Below, in pieces: positions 41,341 to 51,072 of a stretch of DNA of 64,000 bases. A model generated the notes under the pieces. It saw only the letters and a list, made by a program, of their open reading frames with translations. It had not been told where the DNA came from and did not search any database. The translations under genes and the position numbers were made by a program. Every line of letters begins with the position of its first letter. Position 1 is the stretch's first letter. Origin of the DNA: Euglena gracilis (taxonomy: Eukaryota > Euglenida > Euglenophyceae > Euglenales); contig CP154955.1 of NCBI GenBank assembly GCA_039621445.1, positions 48,282,086-48,346,085 on the forward strand, given 5' to 3'.

Positions 41341-41730
41341 CAGGGTTCGATATAAAGAGAGGAGGGGGGGGGGGTGGTCCGGACCCCCCCCCCCTTCGGA
41401 CCAGGAGGGGGGGGGGGGGGGGACACCCCCCCACCTAAACAGTGGCGTGGTCAGGGTGACCGAAAAATTTTGACCCCCCAAAACGACCAAAAGTGCCATT
41501 TTGGGCACTTTTTAGGCAAAAATTGGCCAAAAATGCAAAAAATTTTCGGCGCAAAGCGCCGGAGGAAAAAATTGACCCTTTTTGGGGAGGGTCCCGGGTA
41601 CCCCCCGAGTGTCGGTCCGGACCCCCCTTGCAGGTGGGGGGGGTGGTCCGGACCCCCCCTCCTGCGGGCCAGGAGGGGGGGGACACACCCCCCACCTTAA
41701 CCATGTACGCCCTCCTTATATCGAACCCTG
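41341..41730. mobile_element. hAT-type MITE, family E, copy 2
   Basis: 390 bp with ends CAGGGTTCGATATAAAGAG and TCCTTATATCGAACCCTG. Perfect 8-bp duplication GGCGCCGG (41,333-41,340; 41,731-41,738). Shorter than copy 1 by a ~330-bp internal block. Confidence 0.95.
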
Positions 41731-41738
41731 GGCGCCGG

Positions 41739-42290
41739 GGGGTCGAAAAACGCCTGTTTTCGGCTAAAAAACGGGTTTTCCGGGTCCGGGAGGCAAAACA
41801 TTGTTTCAGGCAAAAAAAAATTCGACTTTTTTTTTACCCGAAATCAATGGGGTTCGGGCCAAAAACGGGCGTCGGGGGGTCGAAAACCGCTCATTTTCGG
41901 CTCAAAAACAGTTTTTCCGGATCCAGGAGGCCCAAAAACATCGTTTCGGGCAATTTTTTTGATTTTTTTTCGACTTTTTGACGGCTAAGTCAAAACAGGC
42001 CAAGACTGCTCAGAACGGCCAAATGGAAAAAAATTTTCGAGACGCATTTTTCGAGTATTGGGTGGTGGTCAGATATCAATTTTGTTCCCGTGTCGACCTG
42101 TTTTCGTGGAGATTTTTTTTTTGATTTTTCACCATTTTTCGAAAAAATTTTGGTCAACTTTGTCGGCCGGCTTGGTCGCGGGGGGGGGGGGGGGGGGGCT
42201 GTTATTTGGATTTTTGGCGGGAAACCCGAGGGAGGGGGGGGGGTACTTCTTATTGGGAGGGTTATTATTTGGGGGGGGGTCTACTTGGGG
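41739..42290. other. No gene seen; G-run tract next to a gene
   Basis: GGTTTTCCGGGTCCGG-type blocks at 41,240, 41,775 and 41,905 are diverged tandem copies. 42,181-42,199 is a 19-base G run apart from one C before it. 42,235-42,294 has four more G runs, bordering the donor of the exon below. Confidence 0.6.
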
Positions 42291-42297
42291 GGGTTAC

Positions 42298-42565
42298 CTT
42301 AATATCCTTCCACACGCAGCCCGATTGAAATTAAGAGTGCACTCCTGCATGGAAATCTCCCCGGATGGCCCGTCTCTCCCGACGACCCTGGGCTGGTCCA
42401 CAGACTTTTTCACCTCCACTTTTGCCGGGGCTGCAGCCTTTGGGGCTGCCTGTTGTTGGTGCTGGACAGCACTGGGCTTGGGAGCAGCAGCAGCAGGCGT
42501 CGCCGCCAAGAAGAAATCAAGGTCAAGCACAGGCCGTTCTTTGGAACTGACATGCCACTCCACCC
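42298..42565 (-). CDS. Putative exon 2 of an unidentified gene (Ala/Pro-rich)
   Basis: The minus-strand frame reads PVLDLDFFLAATPAAAAPK, AVQHQQQAAPKAAAPAKVEV, KKSVDQPRVVGRDGPSGE and ISMQECTLNFNRAACGRI, then donor AAG|GTAACC (exon end 42,298). Sequence is low in complexity at first and more ordered later. The acceptor is uncertain: CCAAG and CCAG at about 42,475 and 42,461 keep phase 0 with exon 1. Product unknown; the Asp/Phe motifs (DPF, LDLDFF) recall endocytic adaptors, but that is weak. Confidence 0.45.
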
Positions 42566-42768
42566 CCTTATTTTTATTTGGGGTAGAAACACCCAATCAC
42601 ACAGCTCCACACGGCTGGGCAGGCTGGAAAGAACACGAGATATTTACCCAAAAACGGCAAACTTCCGCATAAAAAGCCACAAGTTTTTACAAAAGAGTCA
42701 CCCTCAAAACCAACTGAACCCCAAATGGAGACGAAGCCATTGACTTCGTGATAATGAATGGAACCAAC

Positions 42769-42837
42769 CTGGTCGCTTGAGGGGGCAACAGGAGCTGGAG
42801 AAGAGACATCATCCGAAAAAGGATCAAAATCAGCCAT
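42769..42837 (-). CDS. Putative exon 1 of an unidentified gene (MADFDPFSDD)
   Basis: Begins ATG at 42,837 with MADFDPFSDDVSSPAPVA and ends CAG at donor GTTGGT (42,768-42,763), 23 codons, phase 0. Acidic, Ser/Pro-rich amino end with a DPF tripeptide. An in-frame stop (TGA) lies 5 bases before the ATG on the minus strand. The intron of roughly 200-300 bp has a fine acceptor TCTCGTGTTCTTTCCAG at about 42,625, but that one leads into a frame that stops early. Confidence 0.45.
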
Positions 42838-42839
42838 GG

Positions 42840-43335
42840 CTCATTTACTGAGGGGGAAACAATATACATCGGAAACATAATTGGCAACTTGTTTTTTTTT
42901 TGGAAGCTGTTTGTGTGCTTTTTTTTATTACAATTTTAACAATGTTTTTTAAAGGGGGGGAAACGGGAAAAAAACGCCCACGAGATTTTGCACAAAATTT
43001 TTTTTGAATGCGTGTTCTCGATCATTTTTGGCAACTTCTGGGTCATTTCTGCCAAAAAAAATACTTCCACAAAAATAAAAAGGCCATAAAATTCCAATTT
43101 TTTTGCAGTTTTTGGATGTTTTTGACCATTTTTTGGCAGGAGGATGATTTGGGTGTTTCATAACGAGTTTTTCCAATGAAAATTCCTTTTGTTTTTGGCA
43201 ATGCTATTTATCTACGTTTCTTGTTTTTATTAAAAAAACAAAAAAAACACCAACTATGATTTGGAAAACTGAATTGCTATACACATTCCCCAAATACAAC
43301 AAAAAATTTCAAGAACGTGCCTCGTAACCACATTA
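42840..43335. other. No gene seen
   Basis: AT-rich with T and A runs; likely 5' flank of the minus-strand gene that starts at 42,837. No promoter motif could be assigned. Confidence 0.4.
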
Positions 43336-43449
43336 CCATGCCCCCCATATAAGACCCCCCCCCTGGGCGGCGGAAGGCCGGGACCGACCCCCCCATATAA
43401 GACTCCCCCCCTGGGATTTTGGCTCCCGAGGGGGGATTATATGGCATGG
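43336..43449. mobile_element. TA-flanked MITE, family A, copy 1 (split flank)
   Basis: 114 bp, ends CCATGCCCCCCATATAAGAC and TTATATGGCATGG. TA precedes it (43,334-43,335). The right-hand TA is at 44,637-44,638, because a hAT-type element inserted over the last bases (see next). Inside, CCCCCCATATAAGACYCCCC is repeated. Confidence 0.85.
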
Positions 43450-43450
43450 T

Positions 43451-44629
43451 CAGACATTCATTTAGTGTGGTTCACAAAAATCGTGTGAACGACAAAAAAT
43501 TTTGGTGTCCACAGGTGAACCACAAAATTTTTTTTGGTGCCCACAGGTGAAACACAAATTTTTTTTTGGTGTCCACATGTGAACCACAAAAAAAATTGGT
43601 GTCCACAAAAAATTTTGTTGCCCACAAAACTTGATTGAGGATGGAAAAAAAATTCAATTCTCATGCGTTGTGACAGTGCGAGTCCTGTATTGAATAGTTG
43701 GCATCGCAAGCACATTCAAGCTTTTTTCAGCACCTGAAACCTTTGGATGCTGCCAAAATTGATGACAAACCGAACACCACATTCCAATACTTGGACCATA
43801 ATTCAACCAATCTCAGTTATTTTGCCATGCGGGTCGAAACTTATGCCCATTTTATTTTCGATATGGGAAAAGAGGTTTTGTTTTCCTTTGGAGAAGGTCA
43901 GCCTCCTCATCCCTAGGTGAAATTCACCGTTTGAAAATCCACCAGGCCCCTCCACCCCCCCCCTGCAAACTTCACGGCGAACCCACCGGTGAAGTTCATC
44001 ACAAGAATGACCAAAAACTTGAGAACTCAACTTTCATTGAACTTTTGGCTATTTTTGCTTTTGGACGTCGCTACCGTCTCGCCGCCCTTCGGGCAGCAAA
44101 ACATGGGAGGTTAAGCAGTACGGAGGGGGGCTGTGGACCCCCCCAGTGAACTTCGCCGGTGAATGGAGGTTTGGCACGTCTGACGAGGACCCTCGGCCAC
44201 CAGGGGGGGGGGCCATTTTGCCGTGCCGAGGGGGTCCGACCACCAGGGGGGGGGGTGGCTGCTGAACTTCCAATGTTCACTGGGGGGGGGGGGTGCTTTC
44301 GGCGGTGTAATTCACCGGTGAAGTTCACCGATGAACTTCATTGTTTTTGATGGTTGGCGTGAAATTTTGATGGGTTAATTTTTTGCTCTTTTCCTCTCAA
44401 AATGGTGCGGACGCTGTTGGGCAAACATGTTCAGAGAAGATTGCTTCACCGCTGTTGAGGAGAAAAGCAACAATGCAAATGTCAGCAGGCGGTGGGAAAA
44501 TTTCTTGGTGTCCACATGTGAACCGCAAAAAATTTTTTGGTGTCCACAGGTGAACCACAAAAAAAATTTTGGTGTCCACAGTGAACCACAAAATGGCAAC
44601 CTTGGTGTACCACACTAAATGAATGCCTG
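43451..44629. mobile_element. hAT-type element with GGTGTCCACAGGTGAACCACA subterminal repeats
   Basis: 1,179 bp, ends CAGACATTCATTTAGTGTGG and CCACACTAAATGAATGCCTG. Perfect 8-bp duplication GGCATGGT (43,443-43,450; 44,630-44,637). Both ends carry several copies of TGGTGTCCACAGGTGAACCA in opposite orientation (43,500-43,600; 44,510-44,600), likely transposase-binding sites. A frame at 43,698-43,916 (FQYLDHNSTNLSYFAMRVE, AHFIFDMGKEVLFSFGE) may be a transposase remnant. GTGAACTTCACCGGTGAA motifs at 43,915-44,345 suggest a nested repeat. Confidence 0.9.
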
Positions 44630-45010
44630 GGCATGGTACCCCCCCCCAAAGTGGCCACCCTCCAGGCACCGCAGGACCCCAAAACGGCTGGTCTGAGGGG
44701 TGGACAATTCGGGGGGGGGGCCGATTTTTGGGCTTCAGCGCCTTCTGCGCCGAAAGAAAGTGGCACTTTGAGGGGGGCTTGAGGACCCCTCCCCCCCAAT
44801 TTCTTACGTGAGCAAACTTGGTCAATTTTTTGTGCAAAGTTGGATTGGTCATGACTTTTTCTCATCCGACAAATTCTAAAAGTTGCAAAAAGACGTTTTT
44901 GAAGGTTTTCTGTGCCCTATGTGCGGCCTTGCCAAAACTGGCCTTGTCCCGGAGGCCAGTTTGCCAATTGGGGGGGGGTTAAATAATCTACATCAGAAAA
45001 GGGGGGGGAC

Positions 45011-45542
45011 CAGGGATGGATGGGAAGCCTTGAGGGGGGGGGTGGGTCGGACCCCCCCTCCCGACACGGGGGGGGGGGGGGGGCGGCCCCCCCCCTCCTA
45101 CCTCGAAACTGAGGGGGGGCCGAAAAATTTTCGATTTCATGGACGGGCAAAGGGCCGGAAATCGGGTCAAAATCGGTCAAAAATCCCTGATTTTTCTTTG
45201 AAAATCGATCCAAAAATGCTCGTTTTTTGAAATTTTTTGAACAATTTTGTGGGGGAAAACACCAACACATCAAAAAAAGGGCAATATGTCCAAAAGTCAG
45301 CAAAAAGGGGTGTTTTTGCTCATTTTCCGGCGCGCAGCGCCGGAAGAAAATTTTCTGCTATTTTTGGCACCTGTCAAGGAGGGGGGGTGGGGGGGTCCGG
45401 ACCCCCCCTCCCAACATCTAGGGGGGGGGGGGGGGGGTCCGGACCGCCCCCTACCACCTTCCCCCCCTAGGGGGGGGGGGGGGTGGTCGGGACCCCCCCC
45501 TACCACCTACCTCAATACCGAAGGGCTTCCCATCCATCCCTG
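45011..45542. mobile_element. hAT-type MITE, family F, copy 2
   Basis: 532 bp, ends CAGGGATGGATGGGAAGCC and GGCTTCCCATCCATCCCTG. Perfect 8-bp duplication GGGGGGAC (45,003-45,010; 45,543-45,550). Matches 20,968-21,621. The right duplication overlaps the first bases of the foldback element that follows. Confidence 0.92.
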
Positions 45543-45547
45543 GGGGG

Positions 45548-46410
45548 GACGCCGGTTCTGTCCTGAACCCGGCGTCAGAACCGGCGTCCCCCCCCCCTGT
45601 TTAAACCGGCGTTTTAGGGATGCCGGGTTCAGGACAGAACCGGCGTCCCCAACCTTCGGTCAAAAGACACTCCCAGGACCAATCTCTGAACACTAATCTG
45701 CAATGTTTCGCTACTTTGTATTTCGCCAAATTCCAACGATCGCGAGCGTATCTCTGGCTGTGTCAATTGTTCAGGTGCAAACTCACCCCTCAATCGTAAG
45801 CTCTTTTCATCAGACGACTGGTGATGACCACCACATTCAGCCACGCCGCCTGGTACTCTTCTTTCATGTCACTGGGAAATCCTAATTTCACAATTCTTGT
45901 ATCCCCCTAGACCCCTCAGGTCGTCGATTTTGAAGAGAAAAATCGTTTCTGTATGCTTCTTAAACCAAACAGGACCGAAAATTAGAACAAATTTCAACTC
46001 AGATTCTGGCCGATCCCACGATCGCGCGTATCTCTGGCTGCGTGCAACGTTGGGGTGCCAAGTTACCCCTCGATCGAAAGCTCTTTTCAACAAACGACCC
46101 GTGGTGGTCATCCACGCTGCACAATACTCTATTTCCAAAACAGGGCCAATTTTCACCAAAATTGGATATTTACCCCACTGGTCCCCAAATTGCAAATTTC
46201 ATTGTGCTACATGGTAAGAACAGTCATATCAGGACCTCAAGGCCATTTTTGGGCACTTTCGATGACATTTTAAGAAATGACAAAACGGCGTCTGGGACGC
46301 CGGGTTTTGGACAGAACCAGCGTCCCTAACCCCTTTTCACAGAGCCGGTGTTCCCAAAACCCGTGGGGGGGGGACGCCGGTTCTGTTGTGAACCCGGTGT
46401 CCCAAAAACC
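45548..46410. mobile_element. Foldback element with GACGCCGGTTCTGTCC ends, copy 1
   Basis: The outer ~120 bp on each side are made of repeated GACGCCGGTTCTGTCC and GGACAGAACCGGCGTCC. Inside, a module of about 320 bp (GATCGCGAGCGTATCTCTGG ... ACCCCTCAATCGTAAGCTCT ... CACGC) is present twice in tandem (from 45,738 and from 46,020). A second full copy lies at 48,882-49,890. No coding capacity recognised. Confidence 0.85.
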
Positions 46411-46412
46411 AG

Positions 46413-48880
46413 TTTAAATAATTAAATAATGAGGGCTACGCTCCAAAAGGACTTAGTAACACAAAGTTGCTATTTTGGGGCCCTCCAAGGATTCGGAAGC
46501 AAAAAGGATTTGCCCTCCAAAACAACTTACCATGCCCGCCCCCCAGCTATTCCCAGGACCCTTTACAGCCCAATGGGAACAGTACGGGGGGGGGACCTAG
46601 GTCCCCCCTCCCCCGAGCTATTTCCACACCCGAACCTTGGGCAGCCCAAAAGAGGTCATTTTTGGAAACTTTTTGGGGACTTTCAAAAATGGTCAATTTG
46701 CTAAAAATCTCTTTTTGAACACATCCCAAAAAATGCCGATTCTTGAGCACTTTTTTGAAAAATTCTTTTCACAAAAGTGCTATGACTGTGAGATATTCCC
46801 CCCTATGGGGATAGCTCGGGGGGGGGGGGGGGGCAGCTCGGGTGGGGCATGGTAGTAGCACAAGGTATTTTGCTGTTTTGGGGCCAGGCTTCTGGTTAAG
46901 GGTTTGCAGTGCCCCCCCCCCCCCCCGGGAGGCTGGACTGCAGCCAGTCCAAGTTTGGCCAGCGGAAATCCTAGCAGACCTCCCCGGGGGGGGGGGGGGT
47001 CTGGAAGTGGGTAGTGGAATATTTTTTCCAGCGACCGGCGCGAAGAGCTGTAATTCTTTTTGGACCTCCAACATACCATTGCTCAGCAACCCGGGGGGGG
47101 GAGGGGTCACTTTCCACTCTGAAAAAACCAGTCAGTCAGTTTTTCCCAAAAAACCAGTCAATCACTTTACCCCCCCCCTGGGGGATCGGCCACTCTTGAA
47201 TGCGCTCATGTTGGCAAAGCAATGTTGCCAAAAAATCTCAAAAATTCCAAAAAATTTCCGGTGAGCCACTTTTTCATGACCAAGAGGGGGGGTGACTATC
47301 TCAGGGGGGTGAATGACTGGGGGGGTCATGGGATCATGGCAATGGAAAGTGCATGAAATTTTTCAAAAAAGGCTTCACAAGGAACAAGCTGACCTCACCG
47401 GCAACTTGAATCGCCACTCCTTGGGACGGAACCTCCGGTGCTCATGCCTTCGGCCCAAACCGCAGAGTTCTTTGCTTCATTTTGTCAAAGGAAAGGCGGC
47501 CGGGGGCAAAGCCGGGGGTGACTAATTGGGGGGGGACTACCGGGGGGGGGGGGGAATTTCGTGCCATAGAAATTTTGCGGCGACAAATTTCGCGGACGAC
47601 AAATTTCGCGGGATTCCTTAAAAATGTCCGGAAATATTTCGCGGGATTTGCTTCCGCGAAATTTGTCCGTGCAAATTTTTTCTAGGGCAAAAATTCCCCC
47701 CCCCCCCCCGGTAACTCGGGGGGGGGGCTCCCCCTGGGGGGGGGGGGTCTGGGGTCCCTTTGACTGCAAAAGAAAATTTCCTTCGGCGCTGCTCGACGAG
47801 GTGGAATGAGGTTTTTGGTGTACTTTTGGCTGATTTTGTTCCAAAAAAAATCCAAAGAATGGCCAAAAAATGGGTATTTTTTTGGCCAGGTTTGGGGGTC
47901 ATACCATTGCTGTACGCCTGTCCCCCCCCCCCCCCCCGGGTGACTGACTGGTTTTTTCAGAGTGACTGACTGGTTTTCTGGCCAAGAGGGTGGGGTAGGC
48001 CCGAAAATGACCCTGGCCGAATTTCCATTCCGGGGGGGGGGGTGACTAGCTCGAGGGGGGGCACGGTCCATTTTTTCCAGTGTCTAGCAAAATGGCTAGC
48101 CAGTGGACCCCCCCCCTGTGGTCCTAAAGCAAAAGCCAGTTTGGGGCCCTCAAACAATCTTTTTTGCAAACAAAAAAGATTTGCCCCCCAAACCGGGTGG
48201 GACAAGACAACATGTCCTGTTCAAATTCAAACTCACAAACGGATCCCGAAAGTCATTAAGTGCCCTAACAGAACAAAATCCATTGTGTGGGCCCGCAAAC
48301 ACTTTGCAAACAAAAGGGATTTGCCACCCAAAATGGACACAATGAACACCAAAATAACAAAATCCAAAAATTTAACACCCGATTTGGAGGGCAAATCCCA
48401 AAAATGTCGAGGACCCAAAATAGCCAAATCACCCCGGACCCCTTTCCCCCCCTTGCATCGCGTGCCAACCCCTCCCCCCCCCCTCTGCCCAGTGGGTCAC
48501 AAAAAATTTTGACCCCCCCCCTGTGCCTGGGCCTGAGGTTGGTACGACCAGTCGACTGGTCGATTATTCGATCGAGACCCCCGAACAGGATTAATCGTTC
48601 AGACAAAAAACAACTAGTCGTGAACAGTTTTGCTCATTTAGAAAAAAGAAAAGGTCAGCACATTTTTAGGTGGTTTTCTTATGATTTGGAGCGCCATCCA
48701 CTTCAACAATACATTCCTGAAACGAATCTGTTGACTTTTAATTGACACATGCTGTACCAAGCTTAACACAGCTGAGGTTTAGATGGCCTTCAGAGACAGA
48801 TCGGCAGTGCGCGGCTTAAATTAGGATCCAGTTGTTGAAAAAATAGGTGCCTGGTGTCTGGTCACTGGCCCTACTACAAA
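46413..48880. other. No gene seen; several G/C-tipped repeats
   Basis: Blocks with inverted or shared motifs: CCAGTCAGTCAGTTTTT/AGTGACTGACTGGTTTT at 47,130 and 47,960 (also 51,620), and a likely element at 47,540-47,715 with ends GGGGGGGAATTTCGTGCC and GGGCAAAAATTCCCCCC enclosing CAAATTTCGCGG repeats. GCAAACAAAAAAGATTTGCC and CAAAAGGGATTTGCC occur at 46,500, 48,170 and 48,310. Host exons were not found. Confidence 0.55.
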
Positions 48881-48881
48881 A

Positions 48882-49890
48882 AAGAGGTGTCGGACGCCGG
48901 TTCTGTCCAAAGCCTGGCGTTCCAAACGCCGGTTCCGTCCAAAGGACGGAACCGGCGTTTGGAACGCCGGGCTTTGGACAGAACCGGCGTCCGACACCTC
49001 TTGTTTAAGCCGGTGTTTTAGAGACGCCGGGCTCAGGACAGAACCGGCGTCCCCAACCTTCGGCCAAAGGACACTCCCAGGACCAATCTCCGACCACTGA
49101 TCTGCAATGTCACACCACTTTGCACTTCACCATTCCCCTCCAATTCCGGCGATCGCGAGCATCATCTATCTGGCCTGTTATATACCAGCCACCACCCTCC
49201 CAGCATATCTCTGCTGTGTCAATCGTCCAGGTATAAAATCACCCCTCGATCGAAAGCTCTTTTCATCAGACGACTGGCGATCACCACCAAATTCAGCCAC
49301 GTCGCCTGGAGCTCTTATTTTCTGTCAGTGGGGAATCCTAATTTCACAACTCTGGTGCCCCCCCAAGGCCCTCAGGTCGTTGATTCGAAGAGGAAAAACG
49401 TTTCTGTAAGGTTTATTAAGCATCTTAAACCAAAAATCACTGAAAATTGCGTCAAATTTTGACTCAGATTCTGGCCAATCCGACGATCGCGAGCGTATCT
49501 CAGGCTGCGTGCAACGTTAGGGTACCAAGTTACCCCTCGATCGAAAGCTCTTTTCAACAGACGACCAGCGGTGCTCATCAGATCTTTCCACGCTGCACGG
49601 TACTCTATTTCCAAATCTGGGCCAATTTTCACCAAATTTGGATATCCACCCTAGTGGTCCCCAGATGGCAAAATTCATTGTCCTTGGTGGTTGAAACACT
49701 CATACCAGCACCTCAGGGCCACTTTTGGGCACTTTTGGTGACATTTTTAGGAATGAAAATCGGACACCGGGCTTTGGACAAAGCCGGCGTTCCTAACGCC
49801 GGGCTTTAGGACAGAACCGGCGTCCGGAAGCCCGTGGGGGGGGACGCCGGTTCTGGCCTGAGCCCGGCGTCTCAAACGCCGGCTTAACCG
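48882..49890. mobile_element. Foldback element with GACGCCGGTTCTGTCC ends, copy 2
   Basis: Begins with a 121-bp nearly perfect palindrome (48,882-49,002; AAGAGGTGTCGGACGCCGGT ... reverse). The inside matches copy 1, again with two tandem ~320-bp modules (from 49,150 and 49,485), and the right end has three GACGCCGG-type hairpins (49,757-49,890). Confidence 0.88.
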
Positions 49891-49928
49891 CACACAGCTC
49901 TCAACTGCCAAAGACAGTAGCCCTGGTC

Positions 49929-51072
49929 GGAAAATCGCGGGTGACCAAATTGTGGGTCGGGCCGACCATGGTCGCCCGACCTGTGTGGGTCGGGCCGACC
50001 TGGTCGGTAGGAAACGCAATTATCCGCACTACCCCCCCCCTTCTGGAGATTTAAGCCCCCCCCCCATGAAAAAAACTTTTGTCCAAATCACCCAAAACCA
50101 GTCAAAACCCACTTAAATGGCTCCAGAACCCCCCAATCGGGGGTGAATATGCAAAATTTTGGGGGGAAAATGCCCATTTTGGGCCACTTTTGGGAAAAAA
50201 ATTATCTTTGCATATACCTACAAACTGGGGCAACCTGGCGTGCATAAACACATGGCCGACCCCCAGTCATGCGTCCGCCCACGTGTATTAACCCTAGTTG
50301 GGTTAGCCGGCTGTAGTCCTCAAAATTGAAAATTTTCTAAGCCAGTTAATCATGGAGTAGGGTCAGGGTGCGGGGGGGCGGCAGCCCCCCCCCCCCCGCT
50401 AGACGACCAAGGGCGCCGAAGGCGCCCTCCGACAATGGGTGTCCGGTTGCGCATGCACACCAAACGGTCCGGTAGCGAAGGGATTTTGTTATTGTGGGCG
50501 GGGGGGGTGCCGGGGGGGGGGGCGGCAGCCCCCCTGCTAGACGACAAAGGGCGCCGAAGGAGCCCTCTGACAATGGGTGTAAACGGTCCGGTAGCAAAGG
50601 ATTTTGTTACCACCTCCCCTAATTGAACCCCCCCCAAATTGACCAAACGCCCCAGGGAAAATTTTTCACCCCCCTTGCCCTAGTATATAGGTAACGTGAC
50701 CCCCCCCCCTAAATGGCACCCCCCCGGGAGCGTTTTGACCCCCCCTGGCGACTATTAGGGGGGGGTGACAATTAGGGGGGGGGTTACTCAATTACCCCAC
50801 ATTTCCTTTGGGTCCATGGGTAACCCCCCCCCCCTAATTGTCGCCCCCCAAGGGGGGGGCGACTATTAGGGGGGGGTGTCATATAGGGGGGGGGGTCACG
50901 TTATATGCAAAGACAATGTTTTTCCCCAGGGGGGGGGCTTAAATCTCCAAAAGGGGGGGGGGTAGTGCGGAATATTGTGGGTCGGCCCGACCCACACAGG
51001 TCGATAAGCCACCCACACAGGTCGGGCCGACCAGGTCGGCCCGACCCGCAATTTGGTCACCCGCGATTTTCC
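49929..51072. mobile_element. Large TIR element with GTCGGGCCGACC repeats and nested MITE
   Basis: Ends GGAAAATCGCGGGTGACCAA and TTGGTCACCCGCGATTTTCC. The inverted ends continue over about 120 bp: GTCGGGCCGACC repeats, then CCGCACTACC with a C run and GGAGATTTAAGCCCCCCCCC. 50,345-50,610 carries two tandem copies of CTAGACGACMAAGGGCGCCGAAGG with CGGCAGCCCCC. MITE family B (50,694-50,901) is nested inside. Confidence 0.82.
50694..50901. mobile_element. TA-flanked MITE, family B, copy 2
   Basis: 208 bp, ends ACGTGACCCCCCCCC and GGGGGGGGTCACGT, flanked by TA (50,692-50,693; 50,902-50,903). Same internal order as 39,966-40,172. Confidence 0.92.

Noticed and set aside
42298-42837. Clathrin light chain or other endocytic adaptor, because of MADFDPF
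   Set aside because: Only the first seven residues recall it; the heavy-chain-binding helix expected for a light chain is absent.
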